A stretch of 64,000 nt of DNA from Kitasatospora papulosa (lineage in GTDB: Bacteria > Actinomycetota > Actinomycetes > Streptomycetales > Streptomycetaceae): the NCBI RefSeq assembly GCF_000717245.1, contig NZ_JNYQ01000010.1, positions 186,001-250,000 of the forward strand, in the 5' to 3' direction. A program made the translations under genes and the position numbers. The notes below the pieces were generated by a model, which did not search any database, was not told the origin of the DNA, and saw only the letters and a list, made by a program, of their open reading frames with translations. Below, in pieces: positions 25,426 to 33,145 of this stretch (positions are counted from its first letter, which is position 1; each line of letters begins with the position of its first letter).

Positions 25426-26181
25426 TCAGGCGTCGCGGAAGTCCATCAGCGCCACCGGCGACGAGGTCGGCTCGTCGGAACCGCCCGCCGGCTCCACCGT
25501 GATGCCCATGCCGGAAGCACGGTCCACGGGCCCGTCCAGCAGCACCGCGTCGTCCGTCGCGGACGGGTTCATGAGTCCGGCCGAACGCATGGCTCCGGCG
25601 TCGTTGAACCACAGCTGGTAGACCTTGCCGCCCGGTGGCTGCGCCATGTCCGAAGCCAGGAAGACCGCCCGGTTCACGCTCTTCGAGACGACCACGGTGC
25701 CCCGGGCGCCGCCCCCCAGGTCCGCGGTGGTCGTCCGGGCATCCGACGCGGTGAGCACCCGCGCCACCTGCTCGTTGTGCTGCTGGGCCCGGTCGGTCTC
25801 CTGCCGGGCGTCCTGGGCGACCTGGTTCTGCCACACGGCGACCCCGCCGAAGGCGGCAGCGGCGGCGACACAGGCGGCGAGCGCGTACGTCGACCAGCGG
25901 CCCGCCCGCCCGGTGACCGCCCCGGCGCGAGGACTGCGGCCGTGCGGCGGGGGCTCCTGCCGCACCGTCGTGATCTCCCGCAGCACCCGGTCGCGGAGCG
26001 CGGGCGGCGGAGTGGCCGACACGGCGAGTCCGAGCCGCGCGGCGGTGGCCGACAGCTCCCGTACCTCCTGGGCGCACGCCTCGCAGGCGCCCAGATGCCG
26101 TTCGAACGCGATCCGCTCGTCCTCCGGCAACGCGTGCAGTGCGTAGGCCCCGGTCAGCGTGTGCAGTTCGGCCGTGCTCAT
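25426..26181 (-). CDS. rskA: Anti-sigma factor, RskA family
   Basis: This 251-residue single-pass membrane protein is predicted to sequester SigK. Residues 29-36 form the zinc-finger motif H-x3-C-x2-C (HLGACEAC) in the cytoplasmic anti-sigma domain. Residues about 93-114 are a membrane helix (TYALAACVAAAAAFGGVAVW). The outer domain has the RskA-type KVYQLWFNDAGAMRSAG. Its ATG overlaps the sigma stop (ATGA), the usual coupling that keeps the two in balance. Release presumably needs regulated proteolysis, as known for RskA. Confidence 0.93.
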   Translation of the reverse strand: MSTAELHTLTGAYALHALPEDERIAFERHLGACEACAQEVRELSATAARLGLAVSATPPPALRDRVLREITTVRQEPPPHGRSPRAGAVTGRAGRWSTYALAACVAAAAAFGGVAVWQNQVAQDARQETDRAQQHNEQVARVLTASDARTTTADLGGGARGTVVVSKSVNRAVFLASDMAQPPGGKVYQLWFNDAGAMRSAGLMNPSATDDAVLLDGPVDRASGMGITVEPAGGSDEPTSSPVALMDFRDA

Positions 26182-26762
26182 GCGCTCACCCCCAGGCAGT
26201 CGCGCAGCCGGATGAGTCCGTCGCGCAGCCGTGTCTTGATGGTTCCCAGTGGTACGGACAGCAGTTCGCCGACCTCGCGATAGGTCAGCCCGCGGTAGTA
26301 CGCCAGCGTCACCGACTCCCGCTGGAGCTCGGAGAGGGTCCGCAGACAGCGTCGCACCTGCTCGCGCTCCAGACGGCTCTCCACCTGCTCGGACACCTCG
26401 TCGAAGTCCGGGGTGCGGTCGAGCAGCGCGGCCTTGTGCTCGCGTGCCGCGGCCGCCTCGGCCGACCGGACCCGGTCGACCGCGCGGTGGTGGGCGAGCG
26501 TCAGGACCCAGTTCATGGCGCTGCCGCGCGAAGGCTGGTAGCGGGGGGCCGTGCGCCACACCTCGACCAGGACCTCCTGGGCCACCTCCTCCGACTGCGC
26601 CGGGTCCCGGAGCACGCTCCGCACCAGTCCGAGGACGGGTCCGCTGACCTGGTCGTACACCTGGGTGAAGGCGTCCTGGTCGCCGCGGGCCACCTGGACG
26701 AGCAACTCCTGCAGGCCGGGGCCCGGTGAGGGCACCCCACTGATGTGTACGGCTTCTTTCAC
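26178..26762 (-). CDS. sigK: ECF RNA polymerase sigma factor, SigK type
   Basis: This is a 194-residue ECF sigma factor. Region 2 covers about residues 25-95 (FTQVYDQVSGPVLGLV, EEVAQEVLVEVWRTAPRYQP). Region 4 covers about 135-190 (LQRESVTLAYYRGLTYREVG and PLGTIKTRLRDGLIRL). The GTG start follows GGAGG at 9 nt; longer readings are unsupported. It is overlapped by rskA and preceded by its own SigK-type promoter, so it is autoregulated. The gene set in this 13-kb block (fasciclin, FAD oxidase, DUF1365, UfaA1-like, DUF1295) matches the mycobacterial SigK regulon, which supports the subtype. Confidence 0.92.
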   Translation of the reverse strand: MKEAVHISGVPSPGPGLQELLVQVARGDQDAFTQVYDQVSGPVLGLVRSVLRDPAQSEEVAQEVLVEVWRTAPRYQPSRGSAMNWVLTLAHHRAVDRVRSAEAAAAREHKAALLDRTPDFDEVSEQVESRLEREQVRRCLRTLSELQRESVTLAYYRGLTYREVGELLSVPLGTIKTRLRDGLIRLRDCLGVSA

Positions 26763-26802
26763 GCGGACGTTCCTCCCGGAGCATGCATCGTCTTCTAGGG
26801 TG

Positions 26803-26830
26803 ATTCGGAGCCGCTGTTCCTCCGGATTGG
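26803..26830 (-). promoter_or_regulatory. SigK-type autoregulatory promoter
   Basis: On the minus strand CCAATCC (26830-26824) is followed by 15 bp and CCGAAT (26808-26803). Both boxes and the spacer length are identical to the two promoters at 16.6 kb. The predicted leader before the sigK GTG is about 34 nt. Confidence 0.75.
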
Positions 26831-26875
26831 TCGAACAGGCTACGGATTCGTGGGCCTGGCCGCGTGACGGGGAAA

Positions 26876-26918
26876 CGCGGAACCCGGCCGGCGTCCAGGA
26901 CGGCGACCGGGTTCCGCG
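26876..26918. terminator. Terminator hairpin after the siderophore-interacting protein gene
   Basis: CGCGGAACCCGG and its exact complement flank a 19-nt loop, 13 bp past the siderophore-interacting protein stop on the minus strand. Confidence 0.65.
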
Positions 26919-26931
26919 GGCGGTGGAGGGC

Positions 26932-27777
26932 TTACCTGGCGGCGCTCTCCTGCTCGCGCTCCACCTGCTCGTTCCACTCGCGCTTGACCGCGCGCCACGC
27001 GTCGTCGTTCTTGCCGAGACGCCAGTAACCCGAGATCGACAGCTGCCGGAGCGGGACACCGCGGTCCAGACGGAGGTGGCGCCGGATCTCCTTCACGAAG
27101 CCCGCCTCGCCGTGGACGAAGGCCTGCACCTCGCCCTCCGGGAACTCCAGGCCGGTCACGGCCGCGACGAGGGCCTCGCCGACCGGCCGGTCGCCGCGGT
27201 GCAGCCAGGTCACCGAGACACCGTCCGGCGCCACCAGCTTCTGCTCCTCGGAGGCGTCCGGCACCTCCACGAACGCGTGCACCCGCGCACCCTGGGGCAT
27301 CTGCTCCAGCGACGCGGCGATCGCGGGCAGCGCGCTCTCGTCGCCCACCAGCAGGTGCCAGCCGGCCGAGGCCTGCGGGGCGTAACCGCCGCCCGGTCCC
27401 AGGAAGGTCACCTGGTCGCCGGGCTGCGCCCGGGCCGCCCAGGGGCCCGCCAGACCCTCGTCGCCGTGCACCACGAAGTCGATGGCCAGCTCGCGCGAGG
27501 CGGGGTCCCAGGAGCGAACGGTGTACGTACGGGTGGTGGGCCACAGCTCGCGCGGGTACTCCTCGCGGATCGCGGCCATGTCGAAGGGGTGGCTGTAGCC
27601 GGCGCCCTCCGGAGCGAAGCACAGCTTGACGTAGTGGTCGGTGTAGCCCTCCAGGGCGAAGCCGGCCAGGGCGTCGCCACCGAGGACCACGCGCACCATG
27701 TGCGGGGTGATCTGCTCGGTGCGCAGGACCTGCGCCCCCTGCGCCTGCGGTGTCCGGCGTTGCGGCTGCTCTGCCAC
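26932..27777 (-). CDS. Siderophore-interacting protein (FAD/NAD(P)H ferric-siderophore reductase)
   Basis: This 281-residue cytoplasmic reductase of the SIP/ViuB family is predicted to release iron from imported siderophores by reduction. RTYTVRSWD near residue 83 is the FAD-binding RxYTxR motif. The region HLLVGDESALPAIAASLEQMP is the NAD(P)H-domain signature, and the C-terminal LSISGYWRLGKNDD is typical of the family. The GTG start follows GGGAG. An iron-box-like site 40-55 bp upstream suggests repression by a DmdR/IdeR regulator when iron is plentiful. It is a single-gene unit beside the sigK operon. Confidence 0.93.
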   Translation of the reverse strand: MAEQPQRRTPQAQGAQVLRTEQITPHMVRVVLGGDALAGFALEGYTDHYVKLCFAPEGAGYSHPFDMAAIREEYPRELWPTTRTYTVRSWDPASRELAIDFVVHGDEGLAGPWAARAQPGDQVTFLGPGGGYAPQASAGWHLLVGDESALPAIAASLEQMPQGARVHAFVEVPDASEEQKLVAPDGVSVTWLHRGDRPVGEALVAAVTGLEFPEGEVQAFVHGEAGFVKEIRRHLRLDRGVPLRQLSISGYWRLGKNDDAWRAVKREWNEQVEREQESAAR

Positions 27778-27813
27778 GAGGTTCTCCCTGCTCTGGGCAC
27801 AAACGATGTCCTG

Positions 27814-27832
27814 CGCACTTAGGCTTACCTAA
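27814..27832 (-). promoter_or_regulatory. Iron-box-like operator (DmdR/IdeR type)
   Basis: The plus strand contains CTTAGG-CTTA-CCTAAG, a perfect 6-bp inverted repeat, and GGCTTACCTAA. It matches one half of the actinobacterial iron box TTAGGTTAGGCTCACCTAA closely (about 14 of 19 positions by eye). It lies just upstream of the siderophore-interacting protein GTG. Confidence 0.6.
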
Positions 27833-27842
27833 GCTAGCATCT

Positions 27843-28766
27843 TCACGCCTGGAGCGTGAGAAGCAGGCGCTGAAGGGAGTTCCCGAGGCCCCACCGGGCC
27901 GCGAGGGCCTCCAGGGCGGCCGGATCGCGGGGTTCGCGGGGGAGCGCCGGGTCGAACCCGGGGAGCGGGACGTCGTCGGCGACCCGGACGACCTTCGGCG
28001 CCACCGCGACGTAGTCCCGGGCCTCGTCCAGACGCCTGCGCTGGGACGGGGTCAGCCGGGCGGCGGGGTCGTCCACCGCCGCCATGATTCCGGCCAGGTC
28101 GCCGAAGGCGTCCAGCAGCTTCGCCGCCGTCTTCTCTCCGATGCCGGGGACCCCCGGGAGGCCGTCGCTCGGATCGCCGCGCAGCAGCGCCAGATCGACG
28201 TACCCGGCACCGTCCACGCCGTACTTCCCGCGCAGCCACTCCTCGTCCGTCACCTGGAGCGTCCCCACGCCCTTCAGGGGGTAGAGCACCCGCACACCGC
28301 GGGCGTCGTCGACCAGCTGGTAGAGGTCGCGGTCCCCGGTCACGATGTCCACCGGGCCGGTGGCCCGCCCGGTCAGCGTGCCGATCACGTCGTCCGCCTC
28401 GTACGGGGAGACCCCCACCCGTGCGATCCCGAGGGCGTCCAGCACGGCCTCGATCACCGGGACCTGCGGGGAGAGCGTGTCGGGGACCTCCTCCTCGTCG
28501 GGAAGGCCCTCGGCGGTCTCGGCGGCCACCCGGTGGGCCTTGTACGTGGGGATCAGGTCGACCCGCCACTGAGGGCGCCAGTCGGCGTCCATGCAGGCCA
28601 CGAGGTCGTCCGGACGGTGGTCCTGCACCAGCCGGGCGATGAAGTCGAGCAGCCCGCGCACGGCGTTGACCGGGGTGCCGTCCGGTGCGCGCACCGAGTC
28701 CGGGACGCCGAAGTAGGCGCGGAAGTACAAGGAGGCGGTGTCGAGGAGCATCAGGCGTCGCGTCAC
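27843..28766 (-). CDS. 5'-3' exonuclease (PolA-type, stand-alone)
   Basis: This is a 307-residue flap/5'-3' exonuclease of the PolI N-terminal family. The N-terminus LMLLDTASLYFRAYFGVPDS, the acidic DADW and ADDVIGTLTGRA segments and IVTGDRDLYQLVDD supply metal-binding carboxylates. LRGDPSDGLPGVPGIGEKTA is the helix-3-turn-helix DNA-binding element. It processes flaps or RNA primers. The GTG start is directly preceded by a G-rich run; an internal ATG five codons in is possible. Divergent from the betaine transporter. Confidence 0.92.
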   Translation of the reverse strand: MTRRLMLLDTASLYFRAYFGVPDSVRAPDGTPVNAVRGLLDFIARLVQDHRPDDLVACMDADWRPQWRVDLIPTYKAHRVAAETAEGLPDEEEVPDTLSPQVPVIEAVLDALGIARVGVSPYEADDVIGTLTGRATGPVDIVTGDRDLYQLVDDARGVRVLYPLKGVGTLQVTDEEWLRGKYGVDGAGYVDLALLRGDPSDGLPGVPGIGEKTAAKLLDAFGDLAGIMAAVDDPAARLTPSQRRRLDEARDYVAVAPKVVRVADDVPLPGFDPALPREPRDPAALEALAARWGLGNSLQRLLLTLQA

Positions 28767-28853
28767 CCCCCGATCATGCCGCACCCCACCGACACGGCGC
28801 CCGGGGCGAGTGCGCGGTTCCCGGATCCGGCGGGTTTCCGGGTGACCTGGATC

Positions 28854-28863
28854 ACACATGTGT
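28854..28863. promoter_or_regulatory. Palindrome ACACATGTGT in the exonuclease/transporter divergent region
   Basis: This is a perfect 10-bp palindrome roughly in the middle of the 249-bp space between the exonuclease and ABC transporter starts. It is a candidate operator. No regulator gene is adjacent and the motif is short. Confidence 0.3.
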
Positions 28864-29015
28864 TTGGGTCGTGTAAGTGGGGGCAGGCGCGGCACCGGAG
28901 CGGACCACGTCCATTTTTCAACCAGTGGTACGTGCTCTGCGGACCGAATCCGCACCGCTCCACGGTCTGCCGAAGGGGGTGGCAGACCGTTTTCGGTTCA
29001 ACGCGTGAGGTGTAT

Positions 29016-30134
29016 GTGTCCAGGCTGCAAGCCGAGCACTTGTACAAAGTGTTCGGCAGACGACCCGATCAAGCCGTGCGGAAGCTCGAGGGCGGTACCC
29101 ACCGCGACGAGCTGCGCGCCGACGGAACGACCGCAGCGGTGATCGACGCCTCGTTCACCGTGGAACCGGGCCAGATCTTCGTCGTCATGGGACTCTCCGG
29201 TTCCGGGAAGTCCACCTTGCTCCGGATGCTCAACGGGCTGCTGGAGCCCACGGCCGGCCGTGTGCTGTTCGACGGGCAGGACCTGACCGCCCTGAGCCCC
29301 CGTGACCTGCGCAGCGTCCGCTCCAACAAGATCAGCATGGTCTTCCAGCACTTCGCCCTCTTCCCGCACCGCAGCGTGCTCGAGAACGCGGCGTACGGCC
29401 TGGAGGTCCAGGGCGTCCCGCGCGCTGAGCGCGAGGCGCGTGCCGCCGAGGCGCTGGAGCTGACCGGACTCGCGGGCTGGGAGAAGTCCTGGCCCGACGA
29501 GCTGTCCGGCGGAATGCAGCAGCGCGTGGGTCTGGCCCGCGCGCTGGCCACCGACGCCGACCTGCTGCTCATGGACGAGTCCTTCAGCGCGCTCGACCCG
29601 CTGATCCGCCGTGACATGCAGGACCAGCTCCTCGAACTGCAGAAGCGTCTGAAGAAGACGATCGTCTTCATCACCCACGACCTCAACGAGGCCATGCGCC
29701 TCGGTGACCGCATCGCCGTGATGCGGGACGGCGAGATCGTGCAGCAGGGCACCGCCGAGGACATCCTCGTCCGGCCCTCCAACGACTACGTCGCGTCCTT
29801 CATCCAGGACGTCGACCGCTCCCGGGTGCTCACCGCGGGTTCCATCATGGAGGCGCCCGAGACGGGCCGCTCCGACGAGGACCTGCTGGCCGAGGCCCCG
29901 GCGACCGTGACGTCGGAGACCCCCATAGCCGAGCTCTTCACCCCCTTCTCCACCAGCGGGGCGGCCGTCGCCGTCACCGGTGAGGAGGGCGACGTCATCG
30001 GCGTCGTCCCGCGCGAGAGGCTGCTCGCGGCCCTCGGCGAGGAACCGCAGGTGGAGCCACAGGAGGACCCCCGGCCCGACACCCAGGTGCCGGCCCCCCG
30101 GGACGAGGCCAAGAAGGTGATCGCCGGTGCCTAG
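29016..30134 (+). CDS. Betaine/proline-type ABC transporter ATP-binding protein (ProV/OpuAA)
   Basis: This is the 372-residue ATPase of a quaternary-amine osmoprotectant importer. Walker A is at 59-67 (GLSGSGKST), the signature ELSGGMQQRVGLARALA follows, and Walker B is LLLMDESFSALDP. The H-loop is FITHDLNEAM. The C-terminal 100 residues hold a remnant CBS-type sensor region (PIAELFTPFSTSG) and a Pro/Glu-rich tail. GTG at 29016 has AGG 5 nt upstream; GTG at 29010 is also possible. It overlaps the permease gene by 8 bp. Compatible-solute uptake under osmotic stress is the expected role. Confidence 0.92.
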   Translation: MSRLQAEHLYKVFGRRPDQAVRKLEGGTHRDELRADGTTAAVIDASFTVEPGQIFVVMGLSGSGKSTLLRMLNGLLEPTAGRVLFDGQDLTALSPRDLRSVRSNKISMVFQHFALFPHRSVLENAAYGLEVQGVPRAEREARAAEALELTGLAGWEKSWPDELSGGMQQRVGLARALATDADLLLMDESFSALDPLIRRDMQDQLLELQKRLKKTIVFITHDLNEAMRLGDRIAVMRDGEIVQQGTAEDILVRPSNDYVASFIQDVDRSRVLTAGSIMEAPETGRSDEDLLAEAPATVTSETPIAELFTPFSTSGAAVAVTGEEGDVIGVVPRERLLAALGEEPQVEPQEDPRPDTQVPAPRDEAKKVIAGA

Positions 30135-31404
30135 GCTCTCCTTCGGCAGCTGGGTCGAGGACGCGGTCGACTGGCTCCAGTCGAACCTCACCTGGATCTT
30201 CGACTTCATCAAGACCGTCCTCGGCGGCATGTACGACGGCGTCAACGCCGTGCTCGGCGGCGGTGAGCCGCTGTTGATGGCCGGCATCTTCGCCGTCATC
30301 GCCTTCTGGCTGCGCGGTGTGATCCCCGCCGTGGCCACCTTCGTGGGCTTCGCGCTCATCGACTCCCTCGCCCTCTGGGACGAGGCGATGGCCACCCTCT
30401 CGCTGGTGGTCGTGGCAGCGGTCATCACCATCGTGATCGCGGTCCCCACCGGTATCTGGGCGGCGCGCAACAGCCGGGTCAGCTCCGCGCTGCGGCCGGT
30501 GCTCGACGTCATGCAGACGATGCCCGCCTTCGTCTACCTGATCCCCGGCGTCATGTTCTTCGGCGTGGGTGTCACCCCCGGCGTGATCGCCACCATCGTC
30601 TTCGCGATGCCGCCCGGCGTCCGTATGACCGAGCTGGGCATCCGCCAGGTCGACAGCGAGCTGGTCGAGGCGGCCGAGGCCTTCGGCACCTCGCCCAAGC
30701 ACACGCTCACCCGGGTGCAGCTCCCGCTCGCCCTGCCGACGATCATGGCCGGTATCAACCAGGTCATCATGCTGGCCCTGTCGATGGTCGTCATCGGCGG
30801 CATGGCCGGCGCGGGCGGCCTCGGCGAGAAGGTGTACGCCGCGATCACCCAGCTCCAGGTCGGCCTCGCCGCCGAGAGCGGGATCGCCGTCGTCATCCTG
30901 GCCATGTACCTGGACCGGATGACCGGTGCGCTCAACGAGCGGGTCTCCCCGCTCGGCCGCCGTGCCGCCGCCAAGGTCGCCGCCGGTGCGCGACGGCTGA
31001 AGTTCACGCACTACAAGCCGGGAACCGCCGTCGCCATGACCGGTGTCGTCGTCCTCGCGCTCGTCGCGGGCGGCCTCAACATCGCCGGCTCCTCCGACGC
31101 GAAGGGCTCGCAGGCGGACGCCTCGGACGTCGGCCAGGGCCAGAAGATCAACATGGGCTACATCCCCTGGGACGAGGGCATCGCCTCCACGTTCCTGTGG
31201 AAGGAGATCCTGGAGCAGCGCGGCTACGAGACCGGGATCACCCAGCTCGACGCCGGTCCGCTCTACTCCGGTGTCGCCCGCGGTGACATCGACTTCCAGA
31301 CGGACTCCTGGCTGCCCACCACGCACAAGGACTACTGGGACAAGTACAGCGACCAGCTGGACGACATGGGCGCCTGGTACGGCCCGACGTCCCTGGAGCT
31401 GACG

Positions 31405-31595
31405 GTCCCCTCGTACGTCAAGGGCATCGACTCGCTCGAGGACCTCAAGGGCCAGGGCAAGAAGTTCGACGGCAAGATCATCGGCATCGAGGCCAGCGCC
31501 GGGATGATGGGCACCCTCAACAAGAAGGTGCTCAAGGAGTACGGCCTGGAGGGCGAGTACAAGGTCGTCTCCTCCAGCACCTCGTCGATGCTGCA
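31405..31595 (+). repeat. 191-bp direct repeat, copy 1 (binding domain 1)
   Basis: It is aligned with 32006-32196 at a constant 601-bp offset. By eye only four positions differ (GAC/AAG and GCC/TCG codons). Both copies begin at GTCCCCTCGTACG and end at GATGCTGCA, exactly where the reading frame is lost. Confidence 0.9.
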
Positions 31596-32005
31596 GCCTC
31601 GAGAACGAGATCCAGAACGCCGGCCAGGGCAAGGAGCAGGACGGCGTCCGCGCCTGGCTGAAGAAGAACGACGGTCTCGTCGACAAGCTGGCCCCGGTGC
31701 CGGGTGGCGCGGGCGGCTCGCAGCAGGGCAAGGACGCGGGCAAGACCGTCAACATGGGCTACTTCCCTTGGGACGAGGCCATCGCCTCCACCTACCTCTG
31801 GCAGAACATGCTGGAGGACCGGGGATACAAGACGACGGTCAAGCAGCTCGACCCGGGTCCGCTCTACACGGGTCTCGCGCAGGGCCAGCTCGACGTCCAG
31901 TTCGACTCCTGGCTGCCGACGACGCACAAGGACTACTGGGACCGGTACAAGGACAACCTCACCGATCTCGGTTCCTGGTACGGCCCCACCTCGCTGGAGC
32001 TGAGC

Positions 32006-32196
32006 GTCCCCTCGTACGTCAAGGGCATCGACTCGCTCGAGGACCTCAAGGGCCAGGGCAAGAAGTTCAAGGGCAAGATCATCGGCATCGAGTCGAGCGC
32101 CGGGATGATGGGCACCCTCAACAAGAAGGTGCTCAAGGAGTACGGCCTGGAGGGCGAGTACAAGGTCGTCTCCTCCAGCACCTCGTCGATGCTGCA
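32006..32196 (+). repeat. 191-bp direct repeat, copy 2 (binding domain 2)
   Basis: This is the partner of 31405-31595. Identity of about 98 percent over 191 bp, against clear divergence in the preceding domain sequence, suggests recent gene conversion or a mis-assembled repeat. Confidence 0.9.
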
Positions 32197-32358
32197 AGCT
32201 CAGTGAGGCGCAGCTGGCCTCGCTGGAGGTGGAGCTCCAGAAGGGCGGCGCCGGCAAGGAGAAGGAGTCCGCCCGCCGCTGGATGAACGCCAACCCGGAC
32301 GTGGTCGCGAAGCTGGCGCCCGTCAGCTGACCCGCCCGGTCCACGGACCGGACACGAC

Positions 32359-32399
32359 GAAGGGGACGGCCCCGGTAGCGAACCGGGGCCGTCCCCTTC
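32359..32399 (+). terminator. Strong Rho-independent-type hairpin
   Basis: A perfect 18-bp stem (GAAGGGGACGGCCCCGGT and its complement) with loop AGCGA lies 28 bp after the end of the transporter gene. Confidence 0.85.
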
Positions 32400-32528
32400 A
32401 GGCTTGTCTGAGGGAGTCCCCGAAGGTTTCCCGTCCGTCCTCGTCCGCCGGCTTCCCCTCCATCACGCGAACGACATGCGTAGGGTGCTGGCAACCGGCA
32501 GGATGGCGAACCGGGGAGGGAGCCGGAC

Positions 32529-33074
32529 ATGGACGACAAGGAAGCCCTTCGAGTGGGTGCCGCGGTCCGCCGACGCCGCAGGACCCTCGGACTCACCCTG
32601 GCCGCGGTGGCCGGGAGGAGCGGACTGTCCGTGCCGTTCCTCAGCCAGATCGAGAACGAACGTGCCAGACCCAGCCCCCGGTCCCTGGACCGGGTGGCGC
32701 AGGCGCTGGAGACCACGACCGAGCGGCTGCGGGCCGCCGCGGACTCGGCGCGCGCCGTGGACGTCGTGCGCGCGGGCGACGAGGACGGCGTGCGCCGGCT
32801 GGTGCGCGGGCGGCACCAGCTCAGCGCGCTCGAGTTCATCGGCGAGCCGGACCTCGGACGCGAGTTCCAGCACCGCAACGACGAGGTGATGTACGTCGTG
32901 GAGGGCGCGGTCGAGGTCGAGGCCGAAGGGCGGGCCCACCGGCTGGGCAGGGGTGACACCCTCTTCCTCTCGGGCGGGGTCCGGCACCGGTGGCGGGCGA
33001 CCGTGCCGGGTACCCGGCTGCTGGTCGTCTCGGTCGCCGAGCACATCGACGCGACGTACGACGCGCGCCGCTGA
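32529..33074 (+). CDS. XRE-family regulator with cupin sensor domain
   Basis: This is a 181-residue two-domain regulator. Residues 9-64 are a Cro/C1-type helix-turn-helix (LTLAAVAGRSGLSVPFLSQI and the ERARPSPRSLDRVA stretch). Residues about 100-172 are a cupin barrel (HRNDEVMYVVEGAVEVEAEG, FLSGGVRHRWRA). Such proteins bind a small metabolite or metal in the cupin and repress or activate nearby genes. The ATG follows GGGAGGGA. It lies between the transporter terminator and a convergent TDT transporter, so its target is not evident. Confidence 0.9.
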   Translation: MDDKEALRVGAAVRRRRRTLGLTLAAVAGRSGLSVPFLSQIENERARPSPRSLDRVAQALETTTERLRAAADSARAVDVVRAGDEDGVRRLVRGRHQLSALEFIGEPDLGREFQHRNDEVMYVVEGAVEVEAEGRAHRLGRGDTLFLSGGVRHRWRATVPGTRLLVVSVAEHIDATYDARR

Positions 33075-33145
33075 CGGAGGAGTCCCGGCGGCTGTCCGGC
33101 ACGTCCCGGACGAGCGGGACGCCTCCGGTCCCGAGCCGGCGCGGT

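Larger units (their letters stand above)
30127..32330 (+). pseudogene. Betaine ABC permease fused to tandem substrate-binding domains, broken twice
   Basis: The GTG at 30127 opens an OpuABC/ProW-ProX-type fusion. About 300 residues of permease, with the inner-membrane EAA-type region (ELVEAAEAFGTSPKHTL), lead to a final membrane helix and binding domain 1 (KINMGYIPWDEGIAST...). After SSSTSSMLQ at 31596 the protein continues only in the +1 frame (LENEIQNAGQGKEQDGVRAW from 31598), leading into binding domain 2 (VNMGYFPWDEAIAS...). Domain 2 breaks after the same SSSTSSML sequence at about 32196 and resumes in a third frame (LSEAQLASLEVEL to TGA at 32330). Each break removes the second-lobe segment, including the W-x-P-H-W betaine box expected in this family. 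Either a true pseudogene or an assembly error. Confidence 0.75.

Noticed and set aside
29995..31755. A 586-residue minus-strand frame opposite the betaine permease
   Set aside because: Antisense of permease and binding-domain coding sequence; extremely His/Asp/Gly-rich and non-conserved.
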